DNA of 64,000 bases from Bin5 sp965204525 (lineage in GTDB: Bacteria > Chloroflexota > Anaerolineae > Caldilineales > Caldilineaceae): positions 5,580,001-5,644,000 of the forward strand of contig OZ241994.1 in NCBI GenBank assembly GCA_965204525.1. The letters run 5' to 3'. Below, piece after piece: positions 43,409 to 55,787 of this stretch. The position numbers and the translations under genes are program-made. The number at the start of each line of letters is the position of its first letter. The stretch's first letter is position 1. The notes beneath the pieces were generated by a model that was not told the origin of the DNA, did no database searches, and saw only the letters and a program-made list of their open reading frames with translations.

Positions 43409-44090
43409 ATGCCGTACACCAATCCAATCAGAATGGCAGTTGACCTCGGCATGATACTGGCATTCACCCTGACCGCTCTCTTCGTGCTGCTTCCCGGAAC
43501 GCCGCCTGTCCTGGTGGACGCAGCCTTTCTGACATCGACGGGCACAGAGTCCCCGGCCTCGGCAGGCTCGCACGCCGTGACTGCCGTAGGCAAGGAAACC
43601 GTCAGTATCGAACCGGATGTGGCAACCGCGACCATAGGGGTGGAAATTCTGCGCCCAACCGTGAAGGAAGCCACTTCAGCCGCCCAAGCAGTAATGACAG
43701 ATGTATGGGCCGCGCTCGTCGCCCAGAACATTGACGAATCGGACATCCGCATCAGTCACCTCAACATCTTTGCCGAACGCTTGGGCCCGGACGGCCTGCT
43801 GAACGAGAATCAAACGCGTTACCACGCCAGCAACACACTCTTCATCACCATTCGGGATCTGGACAGCATCGACGCCGTGCTGGATGCCGCGATCGACGCC
43901 GGCGCCAACAACATATTTAGCGTTGATTTCAGCCTGTCTGATCCGGCTGCGGTTGAATCCGAGGCGCGCGCAGGCGCTGGCCTTCGCCAGAATTGACGAA
44001 CTGGCGGAGCTGCCCGGATTCAGTGTCGCATATCAGCGACATTATGGGCCCGGGCAGCGGCCGCGGCTCGCCGCAACACGCTCTTCATGA
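43409..44090 (+). pseudogene. SIMPL-domain (DUF541) protein, frameshifted
   Basis: The intact part starts at ATG 43409 (AAGGAGG site) and encodes a signal segment (LGMILAFTLTALFVLLPG) and a SIMPL domain (VTAVGKETVSIEPDVATATI, NTLFITIRDLDSIDAVLDAA). At a GCGCGCGC run (about 43964-43971) the frame breaks: this frame stops at 43996, while AQALAFARIDELAELPGF continues in the +1 frame to 44090. Even the joined product ends earlier than usual for the family. Either a real decay event or a sequencing error; the short C terminus favours decay. Confidence 0.65.
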
Positions 44091-44142
44091 CGTTCTTAGA
44101 ACAGGATCAAGGCAAACGAGCCGGACCCCGAGAGGAGATCGC

Positions 44143-44319
44143 ATGGCCAGGGACTTCAAGCGGATGACGCGTATCGAGTTGGAATCCGAACTGTCTGCGG
44201 AGCGCGCCGCAACACGGCGCAGCCATGCCGTGATTGTCATGATGGCTGTCCTGGCCGTGTTGGGGTTCATGATGGCTGTGCTGGGAGCGGCCGGCACTTT
44301 GATGCCGCTTACCGGCTGA
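44143..44319 (+). CDS. Small single-pass membrane protein
   Basis: A 58-residue protein from ATG 44143 with an AGAGGAG site seven bases upstream. A charged N-terminal half (RMTRIELESELSAERAATRR) that should form a coiled helix is followed by one hydrophobic segment (VIVMMAVLAVLGFMMAVLGA). No family recognised. It sits just after the broken SIMPL gene. Confidence 0.5.
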   Translation: MARDFKRMTRIELESELSAERAATRRSHAVIVMMAVLAVLGFMMAVLGAAGTLMPLTG

Positions 44320-44450
44320 AGCCGATGACGCCGATTCAACGAACGCTCTTCTCCCCATCTGCCGCCCAAACGGCGCAACGCGGCATCACACCGCGATTTC
44401 ACTTCATGGTTTCCCAGTGGATCTCCTCAACAAAGGAGGAATACACGGGC

Positions 44451-45086
44451 ATGAAAATTCAAGGCAATGACAGGATATGGGGACTGACAACTGCAGGCGT
44501 AATGCTGAGTTTCTTCATCTGGGGATTTCAGGGGTCGGGGCCGCTGATAATGCTTGCAATCACCCCCTATATCCTGCTCGTCCTCTCCTTTGCCGCGCCA
44601 TCAAATTACCAGCCGCACCTCTTTACCTCTGTCATTCTGATCATGGCAGGTGTGCTGGTTGGCGTCTCCTTTGAAAAACTGTTTGGCAACATCCCTTACA
44701 TCTGGTGGGCTGTGTACGCGTGGCCGGTAACTGCCGCCGCGGCGGGTCTGCTTCGGCCCTTTCCCTTCCTGAAAAGGACACTCCCCCTCCTGAAAAGGAC
44801 GGCTGCAGGTGATGCCGGGAAAAACGAAGGAAGAGGAAACTTGAAGAAGTACCGGCCCCAGATCATTCCCATTCTCGTTCTGGGAGTGGCAAGCACGGTC
44901 GGCACCGCCATTGCCCACCTGTTCAACCTCTATGGCCCCGACCTGTACGGATCCCGCAGGATGTCCGAGAACTTTGGACCTGTAGGATACGCCTTCCTCT
45001 TTTGGATAGGTGCTGCCCTTTCCGTACTGCGCTTTGGCCCTTTCAAAGCATATCTGCCAAAAGACCGGGAGGATAGCGAAGCGTGA
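44451..45086 (+). CDS. Hypothetical multi-pass membrane protein
   Basis: A 211-residue protein with about six hydrophobic segments, arranged as three pairs and split by a charged loop at about 105-135 where FLKRTLPLLKRT shows a short internal repeat. ATG 44451 has AGGAGG eleven bases upstream; the open frame begins earlier at 44325 but that part looks non-coding. The function is unknown. It is followed after 121 bases by the sulfatase gene. Confidence 0.6.
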   Translation: MKIQGNDRIWGLTTAGVMLSFFIWGFQGSGPLIMLAITPYILLVLSFAAPSNYQPHLFTSVILIMAGVLVGVSFEKLFGNIPYIWWAVYAWPVTAAAAGLLRPFPFLKRTLPLLKRTAAGDAGKNEGRGNLKKYRPQIIPILVLGVASTVGTAIAHLFNLYGPDLYGSRRMSENFGPVGYAFLFWIGAALSVLRFGPFKAYLPKDREDSEA

Positions 45087-45207
45087 GGGTTCCTGCCCGC
45101 CGGCTCAGGGAGGCGCGGTCGTGGTTATCGTCCACTTCGCTGGCCGGGCTCGCCTTCCTGCTCCTTCGAATTTTCAGATAACGGTGAGACCAAATGGAGT
45201 CATTCGC

Positions 45208-46605
45208 ATGTCTTCTCCCAATATTCTCTTCCTCATGACCGACCAGATGCAGGGCCGCGTGCTCGAACCGGACAACCCCTGCCAGACCCCCAACCTGGAC
45301 CGGCTGGCGGCCGGAGGCGTGCGCTTCCGCCGCGCCTACACGCCCAACGCGGTCTGCTCGCCCGCACGCGCCAGCCTGATGACCGGCCTCCTGCCACACA
45401 ACCACGGCGTCCTCTTCGTCGAGCATACGGTCGACGCCGACCAGGCAAGACTGCGCACGCCCTATCTCCACTGGGCCGATCAGCTGACCGCAGCCGGCTA
45501 CGACACCGGCTACTTCGGCAAATGGCATGTGGAGCGCTCCAATAACCTCTCCCGCTTCGGCTGGCAAGAGCAGGGCGCGCTCTCTGGTCACCCCGATTGG
45601 GACGCCGCCAGCTTTTCGCTGGAACGCTATCTCGACGGCCCGTCCGGCTATCAGCCCAACCGCTTCTACGGCGTCTGCGATCTGCCCGCCGGCCAGCGCG
45701 GAATGGGCAAAAAGACCGACGCCGCGCTCGCCTACCTGGACACTGTCCTGGCCGAAAGCGCGCCCTGGTGCTGTTTTGTCAGCTTCACCGAACCCCACGA
45801 CCCCTTCTACTGCCACCAGGACGCCTTCGCACAGTACGATGTCGACTCGGTCCCGCTGCAGCCTAACGTCCACCACGACCTGCGCGGCCAGCCCAATCTC
45901 TACAAACGGGCCGCGCAGGTGTGGCGCGACTGGACCGACCGCGAACACCGCGAGGCCGCCGCCTGCTACTACGCCTCCATCAGCGAGATCGACCAGCAGT
46001 TCGGGCGCCTTCTGGACCGGGTGGAACGCGCCGGCCAGCTCGAGAACACGATTGTGGTGATGACATCGGATCACGGAGAACTTCTCGGCGCGCACGGATC
46101 GTACTGCAAGAACATCGGCGCCTTTGAAGAGATATACAACATTCCTCTCGTCGTGGCCGGGCCCGGCGTAGCCGAATCGGCGGTGAGCGACGCCCGCGTC
46201 GGCCTGCAGGATGTCGGCCAGACACTTCTGGAACTAACCGGCGCGCAGCCGCTGGAAGACATCGACGGCAGATCCTTTGCGCCCGTGCTGGCCAGCCCGC
46301 ACGACACCGCCGCCTGCCGGCAGGGCTTCGCCGAATACCACGGCGGGCGCTACACTCTCACCCAGCGGATCCTGTGGGACGGGGACTGGAAATTCGTCCA
46401 CAACGGCTTTGACTACGACGAGCTCTACAACCTCGCCGCAGACCCCTTCGAGATGAACAATCTGGCGCAGGATCCCGCCCATGCCAACAGAATCCAGGCC
46501 ATGACCCGGCAAATGTGGTGTATCGCCGTTGAGTCCGGGGACCACAGCCTCGCCAACACCCACGACCCGCCGCTCCGTATCGCAGCCGCAGGACCAGGCT
46601 GGTAG
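45208..46605 (+). CDS. Type I sulfatase
   Basis: A 465-residue sulfatase of the alkaline-phosphatase superfamily. The formylglycine signature is CSPARASL with Cys50 as the residue to be oxidised; metal ligands are in ILFLMTDQM and in MTSDHGELLGAHG, and GKWHVERSNN provides further active-site residues. There is no signal peptide, so it is probably cytoplasmic and may act on a small imported sulfate ester or sulfated sugar. ATG 45208 starts exactly at the conserved fold; the longer frame from 45010 is rejected. No anaerobic sulfatase-maturing enzyme is visible nearby. Confidence 0.93.
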   Translation: MSSPNILFLMTDQMQGRVLEPDNPCQTPNLDRLAAGGVRFRRAYTPNAVCSPARASLMTGLLPHNHGVLFVEHTVDADQARLRTPYLHWADQLTAAGYDTGYFGKWHVERSNNLSRFGWQEQGALSGHPDWDAASFSLERYLDGPSGYQPNRFYGVCDLPAGQRGMGKKTDAALAYLDTVLAESAPWCCFVSFTEPHDPFYCHQDAFAQYDVDSVPLQPNVHHDLRGQPNLYKRAAQVWRDWTDREHREAAACYYASISEIDQQFGRLLDRVERAGQLENTIVVMTSDHGELLGAHGSYCKNIGAFEEIYNIPLVVAGPGVAESAVSDARVGLQDVGQTLLELTGAQPLEDIDGRSFAPVLASPHDTAACRQGFAEYHGGRYTLTQRILWDGDWKFVHNGFDYDELYNLAADPFEMNNLAQDPAHANRIQAMTRQMWCIAVESGDHSLANTHDPPLRIAAAGPGW

Positions 46606-46643
46606 TTCAGCAATCTTCTATCTACCGTAGGGAGGGATCAATA

Positions 46644-46865
46644 ATGTTCGTGCCTAATATTTCACCCTTCAACTTTGAACCCCAAAAGGAACGTCCCAAG
46701 ACACAAGAGGACGGATTGATCAAGGAATTCTTTACGAAGCCATACGCCTTACCTGTCTGGCTTTGGAATGTATTTGTCATCGGGCTGTATCTGTCAGTGA
46801 TTGTTTTTATTCTTCAGATCGCAGCGATTGTCGTGATAGGTGGATTGTCCTTCTTTTTGAACTGA
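46644..46865 (+). CDS. Small membrane protein of 73 residues
   Basis: The ATG at 46644 is preceded by GGGAGGG. The first half is charged (PQKERPKTQEDGLIKEFF) and the second half hydrophobic with two overlapping segments (VWLWNVFVIGLYLSVIVFIL and beyond). It lies between the sulfatase and a larger membrane protein gene on the same strand. No family recognised. Confidence 0.5.
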   Translation: MFVPNISPFNFEPQKERPKTQEDGLIKEFFTKPYALPVWLWNVFVIGLYLSVIVFILQIAAIVVIGGLSFFLN

Positions 46866-46966
46866 TTCCTTCAGGGCTGATATGTTTACCAAACCCACTA
46901 CCTGGACGTGTCCCGGCCAGCCCGGCGGTGACCGGCGACGGGAGGCCCGTCTGAAGGAGCAGTCCC

Positions 46967-47965
46967 ATGCGCGTACAACCGCAACCAGGGTCGGATTCGC
47001 CCCTGCCCCTGACAGGCCCGCTCACGGTCGGCGATTTGCTGGACCGCGCCTTCCGCCTCTACCGGTCCCGTTTCGGACTCTTCCTGCTGACGGGCGCTGT
47101 CCTGATCGCCCCTATCGCGATCGTCTCCGCTATCTTCCTGGCGCGGTTCTTTGCCAGCTATATGCAGACATTGGATGTGTGGATGCGAGAGCCGCCGCCG
47201 CCGGAGTTCGGTCCGTTTGCGTTCTTCTCCGCCCTCTCTGGTGACTTTGCGGGCGTGACGCTCATTGGCCTGTTGCTCGCAGCGGCCGGCGCGATCGTCA
47301 GCCTGTCGTTGACCGTGCAGGCCGCCGAGGCGCTGCGCGACGGCTCGCTCTCGCTCATGGCCGGCCTTCGCCGCGGCGTGCGCCGCTTCCTGCCCTATGT
47401 CGGCATGGCGATTATGCAGTTCGCTGCCCTCGCCGCTGCCGCAGTCGTGGTTCTGGCGCCTCTGGTCCTGGTCGGCGTCGCGCTGGTGGCCCGCGGGGCT
47501 CCACTCGCCCGCGCCGGCGAGGGCGGCATATTCGCCGCTCTCGCTATCGCCTGGCTAGCCGTCGGTGGATTCGCTCTTGCCTTCGTTCTCGTACTGGCCC
47601 CGACCACCTACCTCGCCGCGCGCTGGCTTGTCGCCCCCGCCGTGCTGGTCGTCGAGGGGGCAGGCCCCATCGATGCCCTCCGTCGCAGCTGGCGCCTGAG
47701 CCAGGACAACGTGCTGCGCATGGTCGGCTATCTGGTCCTGTTTTACATACTTGAAATGATCTTCATCTCTGTGCCCATGGTTGCGCTACAGTATGCCACT
47801 ATGCTGATGCCGTCGTTGACCGGCGCGATCGGGCTGATGATGAGCCTGTCCACGATAGCCTCCTCCCTCATTTCGGTCATCGGCCTACCCTTCTTCGCCG
47901 CCGCGGCGGTGTTGCTCTACTACGACCTGCGCATACGCGGGAGCGGCTACGCCCTGAAACCGTGA
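46967..47965 (+). CDS. Glycerophosphodiesterase-type multi-pass membrane protein
   Basis: A 332-residue membrane protein with about six segments. The N terminus LTVGDLLDRAFRLYRSRFGL is the usual opening of membrane proteins related to the GdpP/YckC-like glycerophosphoryl-diesterase membrane domain, and the motif IDALRRSWRLSQDNVLRMVG late in the protein is also typical. Its function is not known. The ATG has an AAGGAG site. It ends 81 bases before the ABC transporter operon on the same strand. Confidence 0.7.
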   Translation: MRVQPQPGSDSPLPLTGPLTVGDLLDRAFRLYRSRFGLFLLTGAVLIAPIAIVSAIFLARFFASYMQTLDVWMREPPPPEFGPFAFFSALSGDFAGVTLIGLLLAAAGAIVSLSLTVQAAEALRDGSLSLMAGLRRGVRRFLPYVGMAIMQFAALAAAAVVVLAPLVLVGVALVARGAPLARAGEGGIFAALAIAWLAVGGFALAFVLVLAPTTYLAARWLVAPAVLVVEGAGPIDALRRSWRLSQDNVLRMVGYLVLFYILEMIFISVPMVALQYATMLMPSLTGAIGLMMSLSTIASSLISVIGLPFFAAAAVLLYYDLRIRGSGYALKP

Positions 47966-48046
47966 AGTTCGAAATTCCACTTTCGGTACTCTATTGTGAA
48001 ACAACCGCTGCCGGATGCACGTATACTTTTATGGAGGAGCCGCACA

Positions 48047-48775
48047 GTGGCCTCTGTATATATGACCTCCTCTTCACCTCTGATCGACATTCGCAACCTG
48101 ACCAGGACCTACCACATCGGCCGCACGGCCCTGCACGCCCTCAAAAACGTCTCTCTCACCATCGACCACGGTGAGTACGTGGCCGTCGTCGGCACCAGCG
48201 GCTCCGGCAAGAGCACCCTTCTGAATATCCTCGGCCTGCTCGACCGTCCCACCGAAGGCACATATCGCATCCACAAACAGAACGCCGGCGAACTGACCGA
48301 CAGACAGCGCACGACCCTGAGGAACAGGGAGATCGGATTCGTCTTCCAGGAGTTCAATCTCCTGGCGCGTGCCACCGCCCGCCGCCAGGCGGAACTGCCC
48401 CTCTTCTATGCCGGCCTCTCCCGTAAAGAGTCGCGCCGCCGCGCCCTGAACGCCCTGGCGCAGGTCGGCCTGGCCGACCGTGCCGATCACAGACCGGAAG
48501 AGCTGTCGGGAGGCCAGCGCCAGAGAGTGGCCATCGCCCGTGCCCTCGTCAACAGCCCCTCCCTCCTTCTCGCCGACGAGCCAACCGGCGCAATCGACAC
48601 GCGTACCGGTGAAGAGGTAATGGCACTCTTCGAGCAACGGCACTTTGAAGGACTGACACTCGTGATAGTCACCCACGACCGCGAGATCGCGGCCAGGGCC
48701 CGGCGTATAATCACCCTGCGCGACGGTGCCGTCATCTCCGACGAGCGTCGGCCAGCGCCGGCCCCCGCGCCGTGA
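48047..48775 (+). CDS. MacB/LolD-type ABC transporter ATPase
   Basis: A 242-residue ATPase. Walker A is VGTSGSGKSTLLNIL, the Q-loop VFQEFNLL, the signature LSGGQRQRVAIARAL and Walker B LLLADEPTGAID, with the H-loop His in VTHDREIA. This is the LolD/MacB type that powers lipoprotein or antimicrobial-compound export. GTG 48047 has GGAGGAG eight bases upstream, better than the ATG at 48062. It is the first of an ATPase-permease-adaptor operon. Confidence 0.9.
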   Translation: MASVYMTSSSPLIDIRNLTRTYHIGRTALHALKNVSLTIDHGEYVAVVGTSGSGKSTLLNILGLLDRPTEGTYRIHKQNAGELTDRQRTTLRNREIGFVFQEFNLLARATARRQAELPLFYAGLSRKESRRRALNALAQVGLADRADHRPEELSGGQRQRVAIARALVNSPSLLLADEPTGAIDTRTGEEVMALFEQRHFEGLTLVIVTHDREIAARARRIITLRDGAVISDERRPAPAPAP

Positions 48776-48824
48776 AACACACATCCCGAGTGGCTGCCAT
48801 CAGCCGGACCGGAGGAGACCTGAA

Positions 48825-50072
48825 GTGAAACTCCTGAAATACTTCCCGCTTGCCGCCGAAAACATCGCCGCCCGCAAAATGCGCTCCATCCTGACCATGC
48901 TGGGCATCATCATCGGCGTCGCCTCCGTTCTCACGACCTTGGGCATCGGCCGCGGCGCGTCGGCCGACATCATGCAACAGATCGCCAGCGAGGGCCTCAC
49001 TATTCTCAATGTCGAATCCGGCGTGTACGCCGACCAGACCTGGACATCCGGGCAGCCGCTCACGATGGCCGACGTCGCGGCCCTTTCCGACCGCTCCCTT
49101 CACCCCGATATAGACCAGGCCGTCCCGATCTACAGACAATATATCCATCTGGTGGCCGGCAACAACAACAGATACGGCGAAGTGGTGGGCACGACCTCCG
49201 CCTATGCCGCCATTCACAATCTGGAACTGGACCAGGGCCGCTTTCTTACCGAAAACGAGATCGCGCAAAGATCAAAATCCATCGTCATCGGCGCGGCTGT
49301 GGCCCAAAGGCTCTTTGATGGCGCCGATGCCGTGGGGAAAAGCCTGCGCATCGCCCGCGAACCCTATACCGTCGTCGGTGTGCTCCGGAAGGGCGGCTGG
49401 GGCAGGTTCGGCAACATGGATAACATAGCCATCATTCCTTTGGCAGTGGCGCAGGATCGCCTGCGGTCCGCGTACACCGCCCACCGCCATCGTGGTGAAT
49501 ACACCGTCTCCTCGATCCACGTCAACGCCGTAAGCATCGATCGCATCGATGCCGCCACAAAACAGACCGAACAGACCCTGCGCCTGCGCCGCACCCTCGC
49601 TGAAGACGAGCCCAACGACTTCACCATCGACAACCAGGCCTGGCTGCTCGAAACCGCCAACTCCGTTGCCGCCACCCTGACCGCCTTCCTCGCCGGCATC
49701 GGCGCCATAAGCCTCCTCGTCGGCGGCATCGGCATTATGAACATCATGCTCGTCTCCGTAACCGAGCGCACAAGAGAAATCGGCCTGCGCAAAGCCGTCG
49801 GCGCCCACAACCGCGACATACTTCTTCAGTTCCTGGCCGAAGCGCTCATGTTGACACTCGTTGGCGGTCTCATCGGGATCGCCATCAGCTACGGTCTGGC
49901 AGAAATCGTCGAAAACTTCTCAAGCCCGGACTTCCCACTGGCCGTGCTCATCGAACCCGGTTCCCTGGCCGCCGCTGTCAGCGTCAGCGCCGCCTGCGGC
50001 CTTCTCTTCGGCCTTTACCCGGCCATACGCGCCACCCGGCTGGACCCGATCGTGGCCTTGCGCCATGAGTGA
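48825..50072 (+). CDS. MacB-type ABC transporter permease
   Basis: A 415-residue permease. The N-terminal membrane segment (SILTMLGIIIGVASVLTTLG) is followed by a large extracytoplasmic MacB domain, then three C-terminal segments of the FtsX fold, with GGIGIMNIMLVSVTERTREI and GLRKAVGAHNRDILLQFLAE. This is the classic MacB-like permease. The start GTG 48825 has GGAGGAG in good position, 49 bases after the ATPase stop. Confidence 0.92.
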   Translation: MKLLKYFPLAAENIAARKMRSILTMLGIIIGVASVLTTLGIGRGASADIMQQIASEGLTILNVESGVYADQTWTSGQPLTMADVAALSDRSLHPDIDQAVPIYRQYIHLVAGNNNRYGEVVGTTSAYAAIHNLELDQGRFLTENEIAQRSKSIVIGAAVAQRLFDGADAVGKSLRIAREPYTVVGVLRKGGWGRFGNMDNIAIIPLAVAQDRLRSAYTAHRHRGEYTVSSIHVNAVSIDRIDAATKQTEQTLRLRRTLAEDEPNDFTIDNQAWLLETANSVAATLTAFLAGIGAISLLVGGIGIMNIMLVSVTERTREIGLRKAVGAHNRDILLQFLAEALMLTLVGGLIGIAISYGLAEIVENFSSPDFPLAVLIEPGSLAAAVSVSAACGLLFGLYPAIRATRLDPIVALRHE

Positions 50073-50120
50073 CGGCAAGGCAGCCCGCCGCCATACGCCC
50101 CCATCGACAGGAGCGTCCCA

Positions 50121-51155
50121 ATGAACCTCAAACGTCTCTTCCTCACTGCCATTGCTCTTATGGTTGTGGCCCTCGCTGCCGTCATCTCTCTTCGCCTCCT
50201 TCAGACCGCGGACGCGGCCCAGGCCGGAAATCTGCCCGAACTGGAAGGCAGCGCAGAAACCACCCGCATCCGGCCCGCCGGTGCCTCTATCGGCCAGCTG
50301 AAGGCCGCCGGCAACATCAACCTCATCGAAGAACGCCAGGTGGTCGCTCACATCGATGGCTTCGTCAACGAACTCCTGGTCAAAGTCGGCGACACCGTCA
50401 ACGTCGACAACCTTCTCCTGTCGCTGGACCAGGAAGACTTGAAGCGCGCAGTGGAGCAGGCCCGCATCGACCTCGCCTCCTCCCAGCTCAGACTCAGGCG
50501 GCTGCTGACAACCGCCGACGAAATAGACGTGGAGCTGGGGAAACTGAACGTCGCGCAAGCGGAGCTGGACCTGCAGAAAGCGCTCCAGGACCTGGCCGCC
50601 GCCCAGATGGTCGCCCCCATCGCCGGCGTCGTCCTGACCCTCGATGCCGCCCCGGGAACCAAAGTCTCGTCGGGGACCGTTGTCGCCACGCTTGCCGACC
50701 CCGGTCGCCTCGAGCTGACCGTACAAGTGGCTGAAGTCGATATTCCCAGGATCGAGAGCGGCCGTCCCGTAGACGTCGTCATCGATGCCTTCCCCGACGA
50801 AACCTTTGCCGGAGAGATCAGCCGGATCGATCCCTTCAACAAAACCCAAAGTGGTGTCGTCAGCTATCCGGTCACCATTCGGCTTCTCGATAACGCACTG
50901 GACTCCGTACTGCCCGGCATGACAGCGGTTGCCACCCTGCGTACCGAAGTGGCTGATGACCGCTGGCTCGTCCCCACCGCCGCCATTCAGGAAATAAACG
51001 GCGAGGCCGTTGTCACCGTCGTCCGCGGCCAGGAGCGCCTGCCGGTTCCCGTCACCCCGGAGGGCCTCCATGGAGAATGGACCATAGTCCACTCCGTGGA
51101 CCTGAAGAACGATGACGAGGTGTTAGGCGCCACCGCTACCTTCGTGGAACAATAA
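50121..51155 (+). CDS. HlyD/MacA-type periplasmic adaptor protein
   Basis: A 344-residue membrane-fusion protein. It has an N-terminal anchor (LFLTAIALMVVALAAVISLR), a first biotinyl-lipoyl half (ERQVVAHIDGFVNELLVKVG), a short alpha-helical hairpin (about 105-150), the second half (MVAPIAGVVLTLDAAPGTKV) and a beta-barrel with LTVQVAEVDIPRIESG. With the ATPase and permease upstream it would form a MacAB-like exporter. No outer-membrane channel gene is present, as expected for Chloroflexota. The cargo is unknown. Confidence 0.9.
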   Translation: MNLKRLFLTAIALMVVALAAVISLRLLQTADAAQAGNLPELEGSAETTRIRPAGASIGQLKAAGNINLIEERQVVAHIDGFVNELLVKVGDTVNVDNLLLSLDQEDLKRAVEQARIDLASSQLRLRRLLTTADEIDVELGKLNVAQAELDLQKALQDLAAAQMVAPIAGVVLTLDAAPGTKVSSGTVVATLADPGRLELTVQVAEVDIPRIESGRPVDVVIDAFPDETFAGEISRIDPFNKTQSGVVSYPVTIRLLDNALDSVLPGMTAVATLRTEVADDRWLVPTAAIQEINGEAVVTVVRGQERLPVPVTPEGLHGEWTIVHSVDLKNDDEVLGATATFVEQ

Positions 51156-51395
51156 GCCGCTGCCCCCATCTGCTCCCTCTCAGCTCCCTCACAATCCCCT
51201 TGCCTTCAATGCCCCAAAAGATTCTCACACACCGGAATACGATTGCCCTGCTCCCCTTTACCAAATTCTGGGGACTGCGTTATATTTGGTTGAACGGCCG
51301 CAAACCTCCGATCAAGCCGGAGCCTGCTGCTCCTCAGTCGGCGAAGGCAAAACTCTGCGCGCAACGCGGGCGATACCCTTGTACAGGGCAGACAT

Positions 51396-51767
51396 ATGAT
51401 GAAAAAGACGAGGCACCCGGAGTACGCCCGAGGATATGAGGATGGGAAGCAAGTAGGGTTTGAGGAAGGGCGCATAGAGGGAAGAGAGGAACTCCTTGCT
51501 CAAGGAGATGAAGCGTTCGTCCGGAAATACGAGCAGGAGAAGAAGGAGGCCTATGCCCGAGGCTACGATGCTGGACGGTTGGAAAAAGAAACCATAGAGT
51601 TCCTCAGAGGATATCAGAAAGGGCGGGAGGAAGGGTTAGTAGAAGGATACAAGCGCTACTATGACAGCCACAGCAGGAGGGACAGGTCAAAGCGGACCAA
51701 CCGCCGCCAGCAGCGTCAGCGACGCGACGCGGCTCAGCTTCCTTTCGATTGGGAAGATGACGAATAG
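51396..51767 (+). CDS. Charged repeat protein with GY-x-x-G motifs
   Basis: A 123-residue, very charged protein. A short motif of the type YARGYEDGKQVGFEEG recurs at about 10, 52 and 70 (ARGYDAGRLEKE, then LRGYQKGREEGLVEG), like the glycine-spaced helices in Yae1/Lto1-type and FliH-type proteins. It ends in a basic tail. No hydrophobic segment. The 240 bases before it (51156-51395) hold nothing that I recognise. Function unknown. Confidence 0.5.
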   Translation: MMKKTRHPEYARGYEDGKQVGFEEGRIEGREELLAQGDEAFVRKYEQEKKEAYARGYDAGRLEKETIEFLRGYQKGREEGLVEGYKRYYDSHSRRDRSKRTNRRQQRQRRDAAQLPFDWEDDE

Positions 51768-52416
51768 ACAGAGCCGCAGCCTGCAACAATCGGGGCCTTT
51801 CCCACGGCCCAACTCGGCCGGTACGAGAAGGCCATCTCCGATTTGGAAACCGCATTGGAGACATGCCTTGAAAGGAGAGCGGAAAACATGTCACTACGTA
51901 GAACAGCCGGAGCCGCGCTTTGCCTGGTCATGCTGATGGCGGCGGGGTGCGATTCAGGATCGCCGGGCGCTGCCGCGGGAGACCTTGACGACGGCCTGAT
52001 CTCGGCCACCCCTAGCGGCGCGACAGACCGGGGGCCGGAACAGGGAGAAGTCGTGATCGGGGAGCCTGATGAAAGCGGACCCTACGAGAGCGATCCATAC
52101 AGGATGGCCACAAGCGGCGACGACGGACCCGTCATGGAAGGGGATACGCTGACGATTACGGTGTCGTTTAGCGGCGGATGCGCACCCCACGACTTCACTT
52201 TGGTCACCGCCGCCGCCTTCATGGAATCGGACCCCGTCATACTGGACGTCTTCCTGACGCACGATGCTCATGGCGACTCGTGCGAGGCGTACCCGACCGA
52301 GCGCCATGCCTTTGATCTGACGCCGATCAAAGCTCTGTACCAGGAGGCTTACGGGGAGGATGCGGGGGGCGTCGTCTTGCGGATCCGGGACGGCGATATG
52401 AACGTTTTGGATGAGA

Positions 52417-55134
<2,718 letters not shown>

Positions 55135-55309
55135 GCAATCGGGCCGGTTCGAGAGGCGTATTCAGACCCGGTCGCGAGGAACCCGGACGACCAAGGCAGA
55201 TCTAGACGTCAAGTTACCTGCCAAGTCTGGAGGATGCGCTCCGGCGCAGGCGGAAGTCGACTATCGACGTTGGCATGTAAGAGAGGGTCTCTTCAATCTT
55301 TCCCAACTC

Positions 55310-55730
55310 CTATTGGGCCAACTCGTCGCCGATCAGCAGACGAGGAGCTAGCCCTTGCATCCTCTTTGGATCGCTGCCGATGCAACGCACCGATGCGCCC
55401 GCCTGTTGATTCGTGATGATCGCCTTATTGGTGCTGTCCTGCACCTGCTAGGCACTCTTATCCTGAAGCTTGGCGCCCATGAATGTTTTGACGCGGGCAT
55501 AGACGATCGTGCCCTGATCGAAGCTGCTGACCGCAACGACCGTTTCGGAATTCGGTACGGCCAACGGCCCATCGAGGGCAGGGCAACTGATTCCCGCAAT
55601 CAGGGTCGATTTGCCATTGTCCCGACCCAACGACACAGCTGCATCGCTGTCAGTACCGACAGCATGCCTGATGAACCAGTTCTCCCAGCTGTGTGGCCTG
55701 AACGGCTGCCCCGCGAAATGTCGTTGGGTG
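55310..55730 (-). pseudogene. Phage terminase large subunit remnant
   Basis: Reading the minus strand across stops and one frame change gives the order expected of an HK97-type large terminase: GQPFRPHSWENWFI, then VSLGRDNGKSTLIAGI (Walker A), VVAVSSFDQGTIVYARVKTF, and after a stop codon IITNQQAGASVRCIGSDP, RMQGLAPRLLIGDELAQ (Walker B region). The last ends in a stop at 55310-55312. No full-length frame exists, so the gene is decayed. The nuclease half is missing. Confidence 0.65.
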
Positions 55731-55787
55731 GGGGGTCATCTGCTTGATGTAGTCAGTCAGCCGTTTGGCAGGCTTGCTTTTGACCAC

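Noticed and set aside
45043..46095. 350-residue antisense frame over the sulfatase gene
   Set aside because: Shadow frame; the sulfatase signature is on the plus strand.
49920..51092. 390-residue antisense frame over the adaptor gene
   Set aside because: Acid- and glycine-rich shadow of a gene with well-defined biotinyl-lipoyl and membrane-anchor regions.
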